This document shows, piece by piece, positions 1-7,930 of a DNA stretch of 38,809 bases. This stretch comes from Acidobacteriaceae bacterium (GTDB lineage Bacteria > Acidobacteriota > Terriglobia > Terriglobales > Acidobacteriaceae). Location: the NCBI GenBank assembly GCA_030037545.1, contig JASHRF010000082.1, forward strand, positions 1-38,809, in the 5' to 3' direction. Below the pieces are notes generated by a model. The model searched no databases and had not been told where the DNA came from. It saw nothing but the letters and a program-made list of their open reading frames with translations. Position numbers and translations under genes: made by a program. Each line of letters opens with the position of its first letter. Position 1 is the stretch's first letter.

Positions 1-115
1 AATACGACTTCAACGGAACCACACGATCCACGTGCCCCGCGGCGTGCGCCAGGCCATCCAAATATGCCGCGAAGCGTTTCTGCTGGGCGCCTGGCGCGAC
101 AGAGGTGGCGCTCAT
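1..115 (-). mobile_element. IS701-family transposase, N-terminal part (cut by window edge)
   Basis: Reading leftwards from an ATG at 113-115, the frame stays open to the window edge and begins MSATSVAPGAQQKRFAAYLD, followed by GLAHAAGHVDRVVPLKSY. The pattern 'RFAAY(L/V)..LA...GH.DR..PL..Y' is typical of the start of IS701-family DDE transposases, which continue with a conserved 'GL..PGERKSVEP' block that would lie outside the window. Only 38 codons are visible, so integrity cannot be judged. The family call rests on motif recall and not on an alignment. Confidence 0.7.
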
Positions 116-197
116 AACCAGAAACTTACCACCGATGTTCTCAGTAAGCGCAGCTGCCTGCGGAAAAGCTATCCAGTTTATAACACAGTAGTACTAG
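116..197. repeat. Probable terminal region of the IS701-type element, with CTAG at 194-197
   Basis: Between the transposase start and rsmE the sequence drops in GC (about 160-197, 'ccagtttataacacagta') and then returns to GC-rich host-like sequence. A CTAG sits at 194-197. IS701-family elements are known to target YTAR sites such as CTAG, so the element may end just before 194. The inverted partner lies outside the window, so this boundary is an inference. Confidence 0.35.
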
Positions 198-268
198 AGG
201 CCCCGTAGAGGCGGCCGAACCGTCGGCAACGATTTTCGCGAGAGCTTGGCTGGCTAATCGCGTGCGCG

Positions 269-1012
269 CTAGTCCAGCCACGACGCCACCACCGCCAGCG
301 CCGCAATCGCCGCCGTCTCCGCGCGCAGAATGCGTGGACCTAGCGACGCCGCCTTCCATCCGTTGGCATCGAAGAGCGCTTCTTCGGCCGGTGCCCATCC
401 GCCCTCCGGCCCAATCGCGATCTCCAGCGTCGGCATCTCCTCGCTCGCCGCTTCGGCGGCCTCTTCCACGAGCGCGCGCAGCGTAGTGGTCTGCTCCTGC
501 TCGGCCAGCACGATGCGCGTTCTGATCGCCTCAGCTTTCACACGCCCGATCAACGGACCGGGATCGTGAATCAGCGGCACATCCGACCGCCGCGACTGCT
601 TGGCTGCCTCGTGCACGATCCGCCGCCAGCGCTCGGCGCGCTTCTCCGCCGCTTCCGCCAGGTGCTTTTCCGTCCGCCGCGCAATCACCGGCACAATCTC
701 CGCCACGCCCAGCTCTGTGGCCTTCTCCAGGACCCACTCCATGCGATCGAATTTATAGACGGCCATTACTAAAGTGACTGGCAGCGCAGGATCGGCCTCC
801 AGCTCGGCCAGCAGGTTCAACCGCACCTCGCTCGCCTCGCGCCCCAGCCGCACCGCGGCCACCTCGGCATGGAACACGCGCCCGCTCACCACCACGTCCG
901 CTTCCATCCCCGGCTGCGCGCGGAGCACCCGCGCCATGTGCTCGGCTTGCGCGCCCTGGAGGGTAGCCGTCGCTTCGTCCCAATGTTCGGCAATCCACCG
1001 GCGCCGCGTCAT
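269..1012 (-). CDS. rsmE: 16S rRNA (uracil(1498)-N(3))-methyltransferase RsmE
   Basis: This cytoplasmic SAM-dependent enzyme of the SPOUT class methylates N3 of U1498 in 16S rRNA of the assembled 30S subunit. The 247-residue length matches the family. An N-terminal PUA-like part (about 1-70, with 'HMARVLRAQPG') is followed by the SPOUT domain. 'KATELGVAEIVP' lies near 97-108 and 'HEAAKQSRRSDVP' near 134-146. The knot that binds SAM shows 'IGPEGGW' at 200-206 and 'LGPRILRAETA' at 224-234. The ATG at 1010-1012 is used because the family starts with a similar short 'RRR(W/F)' lead. It stands alone, separated from the next upstream gene by a hairpin at 1065-1087. Confidence 0.96.
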   Translation of the reverse strand: MTRRRWIAEHWDEATATLQGAQAEHMARVLRAQPGMEADVVVSGRVFHAEVAAVRLGREASEVRLNLLAELEADPALPVTLVMAVYKFDRMEWVLEKATELGVAEIVPVIARRTEKHLAEAAEKRAERWRRIVHEAAKQSRRSDVPLIHDPGPLIGRVKAEAIRTRIVLAEQEQTTTLRALVEEAAEAASEEMPTLEIAIGPEGGWAPAEEALFDANGWKAASLGPRILRAETAAIAALAVVASWLD

Positions 1013-1064
1013 TGCTGTCTCCCGCTCACTCCACTTCCACTCTATTCTTCCCCAAACACACTAA

Positions 1065-1087
1065 GGGGGGCGCTTTAAGCGTCCCCC
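1065..1087. terminator. GC-rich hairpin between the small basic protein gene and rsmE
   Basis: GGGGGGCGC (1065-1073) pairs with GCGTCCCCC (1079-1087) across a TTTAA loop, with one G-T wobble. It lies downstream of the minus-strand stop at 1118. On that strand it is followed only by a broken T-run (TTAGTGTGTTT), so it is a plausible but not classical intrinsic terminator. Confidence 0.6.
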
Positions 1088-1117
1088 TGAAGTGTTGCCT
1101 TTTGGTTGTTCGGTCCG

Positions 1118-1201
1118 CTACTTTTTCTTCGCGGACTTCTTGGCGGCCTTCTTTGCGGCCTTCTTCGCAGGTGCCTTCTTGGCTGCTTTCTTGGTTGCCA
1201 T
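1118..1201 (-). CDS. 27-residue Lys/Ala-rich histone-H1-like peptide
   Basis: The ATG at 1199-1201 opens a 27-codon frame ending at TAG (1118-1120). The product starts MATKKAAKKAPAKKAAKK and ends AAKKSAKKK, so nearly every residue is Lys or Ala in an AAKK/AKKAA pattern. This resembles the C-terminal tails of histone H1 and of bacterial H1-like nucleoid proteins (Hc1, AlgP), and DNA or RNA binding is inferred from that composition. Translation signals are convincing: AAGGGAG lies 9-10 nt before the start. A well-spaced promoter and a palindrome lie immediately upstream, and a hairpin follows the stop. The peptide lacks any folded domain, so it would act as a free basic tail. It is too short for most gene callers. 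Confidence 0.75.
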   Translation of the reverse strand: MATKKAAKKAPAKKAAKKAAKKSAKKK

Positions 1202-1237
1202 TTGCCTATTCTCCCTTTTCGATGGGTTGCATCGAGT

Positions 1238-1257
1238 CTGCAATGAATTCATTGCAG
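1238..1257. promoter_or_regulatory. Perfect 20-bp palindrome at the transcript start of the small basic protein gene
   Basis: CTGCAATGAATTCATTGCAG is identical to its reverse complement. It lies 10-29 bp downstream of the -10 box at 1267-1272, covering roughly +3 to +23 of the predicted minus-strand transcript. The position suits an operator for a dimeric repressor or a hairpin in the 5' leader. Confidence 0.6.
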
Positions 1258-1266
1258 TTGAAGCAA

Positions 1267-1295
1267 TGTATAGATTCATGCAGAGACGATGTCAA
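1267..1295 (-). promoter_or_regulatory. Sigma70-type promoter of the small basic protein gene
   Basis: On the minus strand TTGACA (1290-1295) is followed after 17 nt by TATACA (1267-1272). The -35 box matches consensus perfectly, the spacing is optimal and the -10 box matches 4 of 6. The start codon lies about 65 nt downstream of the -10. Confidence 0.75.
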
Positions 1296-1632
1296 GAGAA
1301 AAACGACATGCAAGTGGAAAAATGATCAATAATTTCCTTCGCGTGGAACTCGGCGTGGAAGTGCAAAATCGGCCCGCATCCTCCTCGCGTCGCGCTATCT
1401 CCTGGGTTCCTGGTCCATTTTCTTCCCCGCCGGCGCAATGATTCGCTTCGCGCAATATGCTCCGCACCCGCGCCGACACACGCGATTTCGCATATTCGCT
1501 CGCCGCATCGCGCATCGCGCTCGGCGGCGCCGTATGCGCACGGCCGCTCTCGACGAGCCGCCGCGGCTGCCTAAAATGGAGACAGCAACCCATTCCGCCG
1601 CTCGCCGGCGCACACTCAAAAAAAGGACCGGC
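1296..1632. other. Intergenic region without a recognisable gene
   Basis: This divergent interval lies between the small basic protein promoter and threonine aldolase. The first ~40 nt are AT-rich and the rest is GC-rich. An open frame upstream of and continuous with the aldolase frame (from 1438) has no homology I recognise and no ribosome binding site, so I treat it as non-coding leader. Confidence 0.5.
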
Positions 1633-2691
1633 ATGACCGCAATCAATCCCCAGGAACTCCTGCAACAGTTCGCCAGTGACAATTACGCGGGCATCTGCCC
1701 TGAGGCATGGATGTCCATGCAGGCCGCCAACCACGGCCACGTCATCGCCTACGGAGACGATCCCTGGACCACGCGCGCCGCCAATGCTTTCCGCAATCTC
1801 TTTGAAACGGACTGCGAAGTCTATTTCGTTTTCAACGGCACGGCGGCCAACTCGCTGGCCTTAGCCTCGCTCTGCCAGTCCTATCACGGTGTCATCTGCT
1901 GTGAGGCTGCACACGTTGAAACCGACGAATGCGGCGCGCCGGAGTTCTTCTCCAATGGATCTAAGCTTCTCGTCGCGCCCAGCGCCCAAGGCAAGCTCAC
2001 GCCGCAATCGATTCGCGAACTGGCGACCAAGCGCCAGGACATCCACTATCCCAAGCCGCGTGCCGTCACTCTCACCCAGTCCACCGAGACCGGCCGCGTC
2101 TACTCGATAGCTGAGCTGAAGGCCATCGCGGAGGAATGCCTCGCGCATCGTCTCTCCCTGCACATGGATGGCGCGCGCTTCGCCAACGCCGTGGCCAGCC
2201 TGGGTTGCACGCCGGCGGAATTGACCTGGAAGAGCGGTGTCGACGTGCTCTGCTTCGGCGGAACTAAAAATGGGATGGCGGCGGGCGAAGCCGTGCTCTT
2301 CTTTAACCGTAAGTTGGCTGAGGATTTTGATTACCGGTGCAAGCAAGCCGGCCAGCTTGCCTCGAAAATGCGCTACCTCTCCGCTCCGTGGGTGGGCATG
2401 ATCGAGAGCGGCGCATGGCTGCGCAATGCCGCCCACGCCAACCAGTGTGCGCAGCTCCTTGCTTCGCGCGTGGAACGTATCAATGGAATCCGGTTGGCGC
2501 GCCCCGTCGAGGCCAACGCCGTCTTCCTGCTCGCATCCGAAGCCATCCTCGACGGCTTACGTTCCCGCGGCTGGCATTTCTACACCTTCATCGGTGGCGC
2601 AGCGCGATTCATGTTTGCTTGGGACACAACGGCAGCCCGCATCGACGATTTCGTCCGCGACCTCGAGGAGTGTGCCGCACATGCGTCTTAG
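1633..2691 (+). CDS. ltaE: Low-specificity L-threonine aldolase
   Basis: This PLP-dependent fold-type-I enzyme cleaves L-threonine or L-allo-threonine to glycine and acetaldehyde. The 352-residue product begins with 'QFASDNYAGICPEAW' (11-25), the substrate-end signature of the family. It has the phosphate-binding 'NGTAANSLAL' (68-77), the PLP-ring Asp in 'LHMDGARF' (D179) and the Schiff-base Lys in 'CFGGTKNG' (K212). I chose the ATG at 1633 because AAAAGGA lies 6-7 nt upstream and the family N-terminus starts here. The frame is open to 1438, but that extension is Arg-rich and family-unlike. It is transcribed alone and converges on the oxidoreductase gene. Confidence 0.93.
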   Translation: MTAINPQELLQQFASDNYAGICPEAWMSMQAANHGHVIAYGDDPWTTRAANAFRNLFETDCEVYFVFNGTAANSLALASLCQSYHGVICCEAAHVETDECGAPEFFSNGSKLLVAPSAQGKLTPQSIRELATKRQDIHYPKPRAVTLTQSTETGRVYSIAELKAIAEECLAHRLSLHMDGARFANAVASLGCTPAELTWKSGVDVLCFGGTKNGMAAGEAVLFFNRKLAEDFDYRCKQAGQLASKMRYLSAPWVGMIESGAWLRNAAHANQCAQLLASRVERINGIRLARPVEANAVFLLASEAILDGLRSRGWHFYTFIGGAARFMFAWDTTAARIDDFVRDLEECAAHAS

Positions 2692-2727
2692 CCAGGACAT
2701 CCATCAGGATAGAACCCCCGGCATCCC

Positions 2728-2757
2728 ATCCTTGCGACTTCTTTCTGTCGCAAGGGT
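2728..2757. terminator. Hairpin between convergent threonine aldolase and oxidoreductase genes
   Basis: CCTTGCGAC (2730-2738) and GTCGCAAGG (2747-2755) form a perfect 9-bp stem around an 8-nt loop, extendable by one or two weak pairs. It lies midway between stops at 2691 (+) and 2814 (-), so it could serve both genes. There is no clear T-run on either side. Its flanks resemble an intergenic repeat also suspected at 16812-16893. Confidence 0.5.
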
Positions 2758-2813
2758 AGGAGACCGCAAAGGTCCACGTTGTAAAAGTCGATCTCCCGGC
2801 AGCACACCGATCT

Positions 2814-3824
2814 CTACTGCTCCGGACTCTCCCATGCTCCCGACCCCGCTGACCGGAAGATCGCGTCAATCACCGCCATATTCCCAACCGAATCCTCCAG
2901 CGGAACCGGAACCTCCGCACCGTCGCGAATCGCCCGCGCGAAAGCGTCGCCCTGCAGCGTGTACTGATCCGCGGCCGGGAAAGTCTCGGTAGTAATCCCG
3001 CTTCCGCTCAGATCGCCGGTCGCGTCGACAAAAATCCGCATGGCCCGGTCGTTGGGCGCGTTAACCGGAATCTCAATTTCAATGCGCCCGCGCGTGCCCA
3101 GAAATTGCATCCGCTGGTAAGGAATCAACTGCGTGCTGACGACAAAGACGGCGTGCGCGCCGCCAAAGTCAAGAATCGCCGAAGCCAGATAGTCTGTGCG
3201 CAGCACCCGGTCCCGCTCCAGCGCCGCCACCACGCGCCTGGGCTCGCGCCCAAATCCATAGCGCGCGCCCTGGATCGTATAGCAGCCGATGTCGTATACA
3301 CCGCCTCCGCCCGTTTCCACGCGGTTGCGCACATTTTCGGGATCGGTATTGAAGTAGCTGAACAAGCCGCTCACCGCGCGCAGATCGCCCACGCGCCCCT
3401 CATCCAGCAGTTCGCGCAGGCGCAGCCACTGCGGAAAGCTCCGCACCATAAATGCCTCGCAGATCTTCACCCCGGTCCGGGCTCGCACCTTGAGGAGCGA
3501 CCTTGCTTCCGCCACGTTCATCCCCAACGGCTTCTCGCACAGCACGTGCTTGCCCGCCTCGGCGGCTTTGATCGTCCATGGCACGTGAAGCTGGTTGGGC
3601 AGCGGATTGTAGATGGCGTCGATATTGGGATCGGCCAGCAGCTCCTCGTACGATCCGTATGCGGTAGCGATCCCCAGCGCATCCGCGGCCCCCCGCGCCC
3701 TCGTCGGATCGCGCGAAGCGATGGCGGTCACTGCCGTCAGCCGGCTGCGCTGCATGGCCGGAATCACTTTCTTCAGGCCGATATTGGCGGTGCTCAGAAC
3801 TCCAAAACGTACCTTCGCAGACAT
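2814..3824 (-). CDS. Gfo/Idh/MocA-family NAD(P)-dependent oxidoreductase
   Basis: The 336-residue cytoplasmic dehydrogenase starts with the Rossmann segment 'VRFGVLSTANIGLKKVIPAM' (5-24). It carries the family hallmark 'EKPLGMNVAEA' (97-107) with the conserved Lys98, and 'GGGVYDIGCY' (173-182) in the catalytic C-terminal domain. The family usually acts on sugars, inositols or related carbonyls. The substrate cannot be read from the sequence, although the sequence style is close to D-xylose or glucose-fructose dehydrogenase-like members. The ATG at 3824 fits the usual family start. A TTG five codons upstream (3839) is in frame and possible, and neither has a strong ribosome binding site. The gene is monocistronic. 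Confidence 0.9.
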   Translation of the reverse strand: MSAKVRFGVLSTANIGLKKVIPAMQRSRLTAVTAIASRDPTRARGAADALGIATAYGSYEELLADPNIDAIYNPLPNQLHVPWTIKAAEAGKHVLCEKPLGMNVAEARSLLKVRARTGVKICEAFMVRSFPQWLRLRELLDEGRVGDLRAVSGLFSYFNTDPENVRNRVETGGGGVYDIGCYTIQGARYGFGREPRRVVAALERDRVLRTDYLASAILDFGGAHAVFVVSTQLIPYQRMQFLGTRGRIEIEIPVNAPNDRAMRIFVDATGDLSGSGITTETFPAADQYTLQGDAFARAIRDGAEVPVPLEDSVGNMAVIDAIFRSAGSGAWESPEQ

Positions 3825-3933
3825 GGGGAAATCATACAATCGCTACCTTGCCGTCGCCCGAATCGAAAGATGAGTCAGCTTGGCTCGTTTTGAACGGCAA
3901 CGGAATATGTCTAACGACATCGGAATTTGCAGT

Positions 3934-4020
3934 GAGGGGTACGGGCTCCAGCACGGACGACCCCCCTGATGAGCGGCGCCTTAGCCCCTGAGGGAATGCG
4001 CACTCAAACGGACCGATCGC
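3934..4020. repeat. Degenerate intergenic repeat B, copy 1
   Basis: This block shares ordered segments with 4701-4793: 'acgggct.cagc', 'gc.ttag.c.c.gagg.aatgcgcac.caa' and 'gaccga.cgcc'. The two copies are in the same orientation on either side of the LOG-family gene. Copy 1 runs into that gene's 3' end, so its last few residues (near DRSV) are repeat-derived. Confidence 0.55.
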
Positions 4021-4606
4021 CCACCACTCCGTTTCCTATCTGCCCGCACGCGTTCTTCGCCATCACCAACGCCTCCTCCGCATTCGCCGCCACTCGCAGC
4101 AGTGCGCGATCGTTCGCCTTCACGAATCCTGCCATCACCGCGCCATCCAGAAAGCGCAGCATACCATCCCAATAGCCAATCGTGTTTACCAGGATGCAGG
4201 GCTTGGCGTGCAGCCCGAGCTGCGCCCAGGTCACAGCTTCCATCAGTTCATCGAGCGTGCCGTGGCCGCCGGGCAGCGCCAGCAGCGCATCCGATAGTTC
4301 GTTGATGCGCGCCTTGCGCTCGTGCATAGTAGCGACGATTTCCAGCCTGGTCAGCCCGCCATGGGCAATCTCGCGGCCCTTCAGCACTTCCGGCAGCACG
4401 CCGATCGCTTCGCCGCCGCGCGCCAGAGCCGCATCGGCCAGCACGCCCATCAGGCCGCGGCACGCCCCGCCGTACACGAGCACCAGTCCATGCGCGGCAA
4501 TCGACTCACCCAGTGTCCGCGCCTCGGCCGCAAATGCAGGATCGTTTCCTATTGACGACCCGCAGTACACACCCACCCGGCGCAGGAATCTATTCGCAGC
4601 GATCAT
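4004..4606 (-). CDS. LOG-family (TIGR00730) nucleotide 5'-monophosphate phosphoribohydrolase
   Basis: LOG-family proteins hydrolyse the N-glycosidic bond of purine or cytokinin riboside 5'-monophosphates and release the base. The 200-residue Rossmann-like protein has 'RVGVYCGSSIG' (10-20), 'LVYGGACRGLMGVLADAAL' (43-61) and the diagnostic 'PGGHGTLDE' (112-120), followed by 'AVTWAQLGLHAKPCILVN'. The canonical second block is usually GGG.(V/R)GLMG, and here it reads GGACRGLMG. The start at 4606 has GAAGG 5 nt upstream. A degenerate repeat occurs on both sides of the gene. In bacteria the physiological role is usually nucleotide turnover. Confidence 0.9.
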   Translation of the reverse strand: MIAANRFLRRVGVYCGSSIGNDPAFAAEARTLGESIAAHGLVLVYGGACRGLMGVLADAALARGGEAIGVLPEVLKGREIAHGGLTRLEIVATMHERKARINELSDALLALPGGHGTLDELMEAVTWAQLGLHAKPCILVNTIGYWDGMLRFLDGAVMAGFVKANDRALLRVAANAEEALVMAKNACGQIGNGVVGDRSV

Positions 4607-4700
4607 TGTGCCTTCAGAATAGCGCGAGGATGGGGCTCTCGAATGAACCGCTCCCTGGCTGGTGAGTCAGTTTAGCGCGCTCGAAGGCACGGCTTCAGGT

Positions 4701-4793
4701 GAAGGGCACGGGCTTCAGCCCGTACATCAAGTACCTTGTAACAAGCGCGGCTTTAGGCGCCGAGGAAATGCGCACGCAATCTGACCGACCGCC
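4701..4793. repeat. Degenerate intergenic repeat B, copy 2
   Basis: This direct, diverged copy of the block at 3934-4020 contains the mini-dyad GGGCTTCAGCCC and CTTGTAACAAG, an 11-nt near-palindrome. It occupies most of the gap between the LOG-family gene and the acyl-CoA dehydrogenase. I see no gene in 4607-4973. Confidence 0.55.
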
Positions 4794-4918
4794 TTTGCCC
4801 GGGGCATTCCCCTCTGCGCAAGACGATCCTTATTTTTTCGGGCCGCGCGACGCTATCTGCGCATCTATTAAAGCGTGAGTCATCTGCGCTCACGCCGCCG
4901 TATCCGTCCGACTTGTGT

Positions 4919-4933
4919 AACAAGCTTCTTGTT
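4919..4933. promoter_or_regulatory. Short dyad upstream of the acyl-CoA dehydrogenase gene
   Basis: AACAAG-CTT-CTTGTT is a perfect 6-bp inverted repeat 41 bp before the start codon. The spacing fits an operator, for example for a TetR- or GntR-type fatty-acid regulator. No regulator gene is adjacent and the site is short, so this is tentative. Confidence 0.3.
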
Positions 4934-4973
4934 CCGGCCGGACCAGCTCTTGTAACGTGAAACCAGGAGGAGT

Positions 4974-6776
4974 ATGTCCCCTCTCGTCGCTTCCCGCGCC
5001 ATTGCCGCTCCCGGCGGCAGCTTTCTGCTCGAATCCCGGGCCCCCGCCGAAATTTTCACGCCCGAAGACATGAACGAAGAGCAGCGCCAGATCGCGGCCA
5101 CCGCCGCGCGCTTTGCCCGCGAGGAAATCCTTCCCGCCATTTCCGCCATTGAAGCCAGGGAGTCAGGGGTCCTGGCCGCGCTCATGCGCAAGGCCGCCGA
5201 GCTGGGCTTCATGGCCGCCGAAATCCCTGAAGAGTATGGCGGCATCGGCGCCGATAAAATCACCTCCGCTCTTATCGCCGGGCACCTTTCTGTGCTGGCC
5301 AGCTTCTCCACGGCCATGGGCGCGCACGTGGGCATTGCTACGCTGCCGCTGGTCTGGTACGGCACTGAAGACCAGAAGCGCCGCTACCTGCCCAAGCTCG
5401 CCAGTTGCGAGTGGATCGGCGCCTACGCGCTTTCTGAGGCCAGCTCCGGCTCCGACGCCATGAACATCCGCACCCGCGCCACGCTTTCGGCCGACGGACG
5501 CCACTACATCCTCAACGGCGAAAAACACTGGATCACCAACTGCGCAATCGCCGGCCTCTACACCGTCTTTGCAAAAATCGACGGCGAAAATTTCTCCGCG
5601 TTCCTGGTCGAGCGCGACACACCGGGTCTCAGCGTGGGCGCTGAAGAGCACAAACTCGGCATTCGCGGCTCGTCCACATGCCCGCTCATCCTCCAGGACT
5701 GTAAAGTGCCCGCCGAAAATCTGCTCGGCGAGCCCGGCAAAGGCCACCATATCGCCTTCAACGTGCTCAACATGGGCCGCCTCAAGCTGGGCGTCTTTTG
5801 CGTGGGCGGCGCGCGCCACTCCCTCGCCGAGATGATCCGCTACGCCAGAGAACGCCGCGCCTTTGGCAAGCCGATTGCCGAATTCGGCCTCATCCAGCGC
5901 AAAATCTCCGCGAGCGCCGCTCGCCTCTACGCCGCCGAGTCCATGAACTACCGCACCGTGGGCATGATCGACTCCTGCCTCGCCGAAGTCGAAGGAGGCC
6001 AATCGCATTCGCCCATCGAAACCCAGAAACGCATTGAGGAGTACGCCGTCGAGTGCTCCATCCTCAAGGTCTACGATTCCGAGATGCTCACCCTGGTCGC
6101 CGACGAGCTCGTCGCCACCATGGCGGGTTACGGATACGTCGAGGACTATCCCGCCGAACGCGTCTACCGCGACGCGCGCATCAACCGCATCTTTGAAGGC
6201 ACGAACGAAATCAACCGCCTCATCATTACCGGTTGGTTAATGAAGCGCGCTGCCGCGGGCAAGCTTCCGCTGCTCCAGGCCATCAAGCGCGTGATGGATG
6301 AGATTACGCAGCCGCCGTCGCTCGACGGCGCCGCCGAATCCAGCCAGCCCTTCGCGCACGAAACTGCCGCGCTGGCCGCCGCGCGCCGCCTCACGCTCTT
6401 CGCTGCCAGCGTGGCCAGCCAGCGCTACATGAACACGCTCCAGGATCAGCAGGAGATCATGGCCGACCTGGCCGACATGATCGCGCAGATCTACGCGCTT
6501 GAGTCGGCCCTGCTGCGCGCGCGCAAGCTCGCCGATGCGGGCCGCAACACCGCTGCCATCGCCGCTGCCATGACCGGTCTACTCGCCGACGAAGCCATCG
6601 GCGTCGCCGAGCAGTCCGCGCGCCGCATCCTGGCCGCCTCCGCCGAGGGCGACATGTTGCGTACGCAATTAGCCATGTTGCGCCGCCTGGCGCGCTTCAC
6701 ACCCGCTAATACCGTCGCGCTCAGCCGCGCCGTAGCCGCAGCATGCATCGCTGCCGAAAAGTATCCGATGATATAG
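4974..6776 (+). CDS. Acyl-CoA dehydrogenase with C-terminal extension (FadE type)
   Basis: This FAD-dependent enzyme carries out the first step of fatty-acid beta-oxidation, converting acyl-CoA to trans-2-enoyl-CoA. The 600-residue protein has the three-part ACAD core: N-terminal helical domain (about 25-140), beta domain with 'YALSEASSGSDA' and 'EKHWITNCA', and C-terminal helical domain with 'GRLKLGVFCVGGARHSLAEMIRYARERRAFGKPI'. The catalytic base Glu lies in 'RIFEGTNEINR'. A further ~170-residue helical extension matches the roughly 600-residue Bacillus-type FadE rather than the 380-residue short-chain enzymes. AGGAGG lies 5-6 nt before the ATG. It is monocistronic. Confidence 0.94.
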   Translation: MSPLVASRAIAAPGGSFLLESRAPAEIFTPEDMNEEQRQIAATAARFAREEILPAISAIEARESGVLAALMRKAAELGFMAAEIPEEYGGIGADKITSALIAGHLSVLASFSTAMGAHVGIATLPLVWYGTEDQKRRYLPKLASCEWIGAYALSEASSGSDAMNIRTRATLSADGRHYILNGEKHWITNCAIAGLYTVFAKIDGENFSAFLVERDTPGLSVGAEEHKLGIRGSSTCPLILQDCKVPAENLLGEPGKGHHIAFNVLNMGRLKLGVFCVGGARHSLAEMIRYARERRAFGKPIAEFGLIQRKISASAARLYAAESMNYRTVGMIDSCLAEVEGGQSHSPIETQKRIEEYAVECSILKVYDSEMLTLVADELVATMAGYGYVEDYPAERVYRDARINRIFEGTNEINRLIITGWLMKRAAAGKLPLLQAIKRVMDEITQPPSLDGAAESSQPFAHETAALAAARRLTLFAASVASQRYMNTLQDQQEIMADLADMIAQIYALESALLRARKLADAGRNTAAIAAAMTGLLADEAIGVAEQSARRILAASAEGDMLRTQLAMLRRLARFTPANTVALSRAVAAACIAAEKYPMI

Positions 6777-6800
6777 CTGCCTGAGATTTGCAACTAGCGA

Positions 6801-6889
6801 GGGCGCCCCGGGTCATGGGATCTCCACGGACAGGTCCTCGTCCGTGGGGTGAGGATCTCGCTTTTGAGGACCGGGAAGGCACGACCTCA
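6801..6889. repeat. Dispersed intergenic repeat A, copy 1
   Basis: This copy is collinear with 12990-13075 over about 88 nt ('gg.g.cccc.ggt', 'ccacgga.aggtc.tcg.c.gtggggtg', 'atctcg.ttttgag', 'cc.gg.a.ggcac'). It contains a perfect 8-bp hairpin, CCACGGAC (6822-6829) with GTCCGTGG, nested in a longer dyad whose outer arms resemble CCCAGGTC/GACCTGGG. It is MITE- or REP-like with no coding capacity and sits between convergent genes. Confidence 0.65.
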
Positions 6890-6892
6890 GAT

Positions 6893-7453
6893 TCAGGCCG
6901 CTCTTCTTGCCCCCTGCTGTCCGATTTTCTCGATCATCGTCCGGTTAAACGCCGGAATATCATCCGGCTTGCGGCTGGTGATAAATTGCCCATCGGCCGC
7001 CACTTCCTGGTCCACCCAGTTCCCGCCCGCGTTCTTGATATCGGTCTTCAGCGACGGCCAGGACGTGACCGTCCTGCCCTTCACTGCGCCCGCCTCCACC
7101 AGCATCCACGGTCCGTGGCAGATGGCCGCCACGGTCTTGCCTGCCTGGCAAAACTCGCGCACAAAGTTCACCCCCTTCGGTTCCATGCGCAGATGATCCG
7201 GGTTCATCACCCCGCCCGGAAGCACCAGCGCGTCGAACTCCTCCGGCCGTGCCTGGTCCAGCGTCCGATCCACCTTCACCGTGTCGCCCCATTCCTTTTT
7301 GTTCCAGCCCTTGATTTCGCCCGACTTCAGCGAAACCACCACCGTCTGAGCGCCCGCCTGGTCCAACGCCTTGCGCGGCTCCATCAACTCCGCCTGCTCG
7401 AATCCATCCATCGCCAGAATCGCAATCTTCTTGCCCTGTAAGTTTGAAGCCAT
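6893..7453 (-). CDS. PfpI/DJ-1 family protein (type 1 glutamine amidotransferase-like)
   Basis: The 186-residue DJ-1/PfpI-fold protein has the nucleophile elbow 'AAICHGPWML' (C112, H113), the Glu of the catalytic site in 'MDGFEQAEL' (E19) and 'LVLPGGVMNPDHLR' (77-89). Relatives such as YhbO, YraA and PfpI are stress proteins with reported deglycase, glyoxalase or protease activity. Which applies cannot be told from sequence. The start is secure because AGGAGG lies 7 nt before the ATG. It has no operon partner, converges with the acyl-CoA dehydrogenase and is followed by repeat A. Confidence 0.9.
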   Translation of the reverse strand: MASNLQGKKIAILAMDGFEQAELMEPRKALDQAGAQTVVVSLKSGEIKGWNKKEWGDTVKVDRTLDQARPEEFDALVLPGGVMNPDHLRMEPKGVNFVREFCQAGKTVAAICHGPWMLVEAGAVKGRTVTSWPSLKTDIKNAGGNWVDQEVAADGQFITSRKPDDIPAFNRTMIEKIGQQGARRAA

Positions 7454-7740
7454 AGATCTCCTCCTGCGTAGTTTCGTGGTTAGTTGATTAAGACGCTTGC
7501 TCGCCGCCGCGGAGTTGCCGCACCTGGGCGCCGGCGCCCTTTAATTTTCCGTCAGCCCCAGGTGGAAATCGCTTCATCGCGCCGCCACACTTTTATGAGT
7601 GATACACGGTTAAGCCTGATGGCGGTCCTCCAATCGCTGCGCCCCGAAGGGGTGATGTCGAGTAGCTTTTTCCTCACCTGGCCGGCAGGCCTTTGTCGCT
7701 GGGGTGGAAGAAAAGCCACATTGCACTCCGATCGTTGGGC

Positions 7741-7778
7741 CGGTAGTGGTGCCATTCGATCAAATGGCATCACTACCG
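7741..7778. repeat. Long inverted repeat (16-bp stem, 6-nt loop) upstream of the receiver gene
   Basis: CGGTAGTGGTGCCATT (7741-7756) and AATGGCATCACTACCG (7763-7778) pair at 15 of 16 positions plus one G-T wobble, around the loop CGATCA. It lies immediately upstream of the predicted promoter at 7793-7821. No T-run follows, so it is not an obvious terminator. A regulator site or structured RNA end is possible. The rest of 7454-7930 holds no gene that I can support. Confidence 0.6.
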
Positions 7779-7792
7779 TTGGGTCACGTGAA

Positions 7793-7821
7793 TTGGAGAA
7801 CCGCCGCAAACGTGGCATAAT
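7793..7821 (+). promoter_or_regulatory. Putative sigma70 promoter of the receiver-domain gene
   Basis: TTGGAG (7793-7798) is separated by 17 nt from CATAAT (7816-7821). The -10 matches 5 of 6 and the -35 is weaker. The start codon at 7931 would have a leader of about 100 nt. Confidence 0.45.
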
Positions 7822-7930
7822 GGCGTTGCGGCGCGCTTTGGTCGACGCGTTGGTTCTGTACCTGCCCCGGGGGCTCCCGTTCCCAGAAATCAAACCAGCA
7901 TGATCTTGCGCTGCTTCCCCAGGTTCCGCA

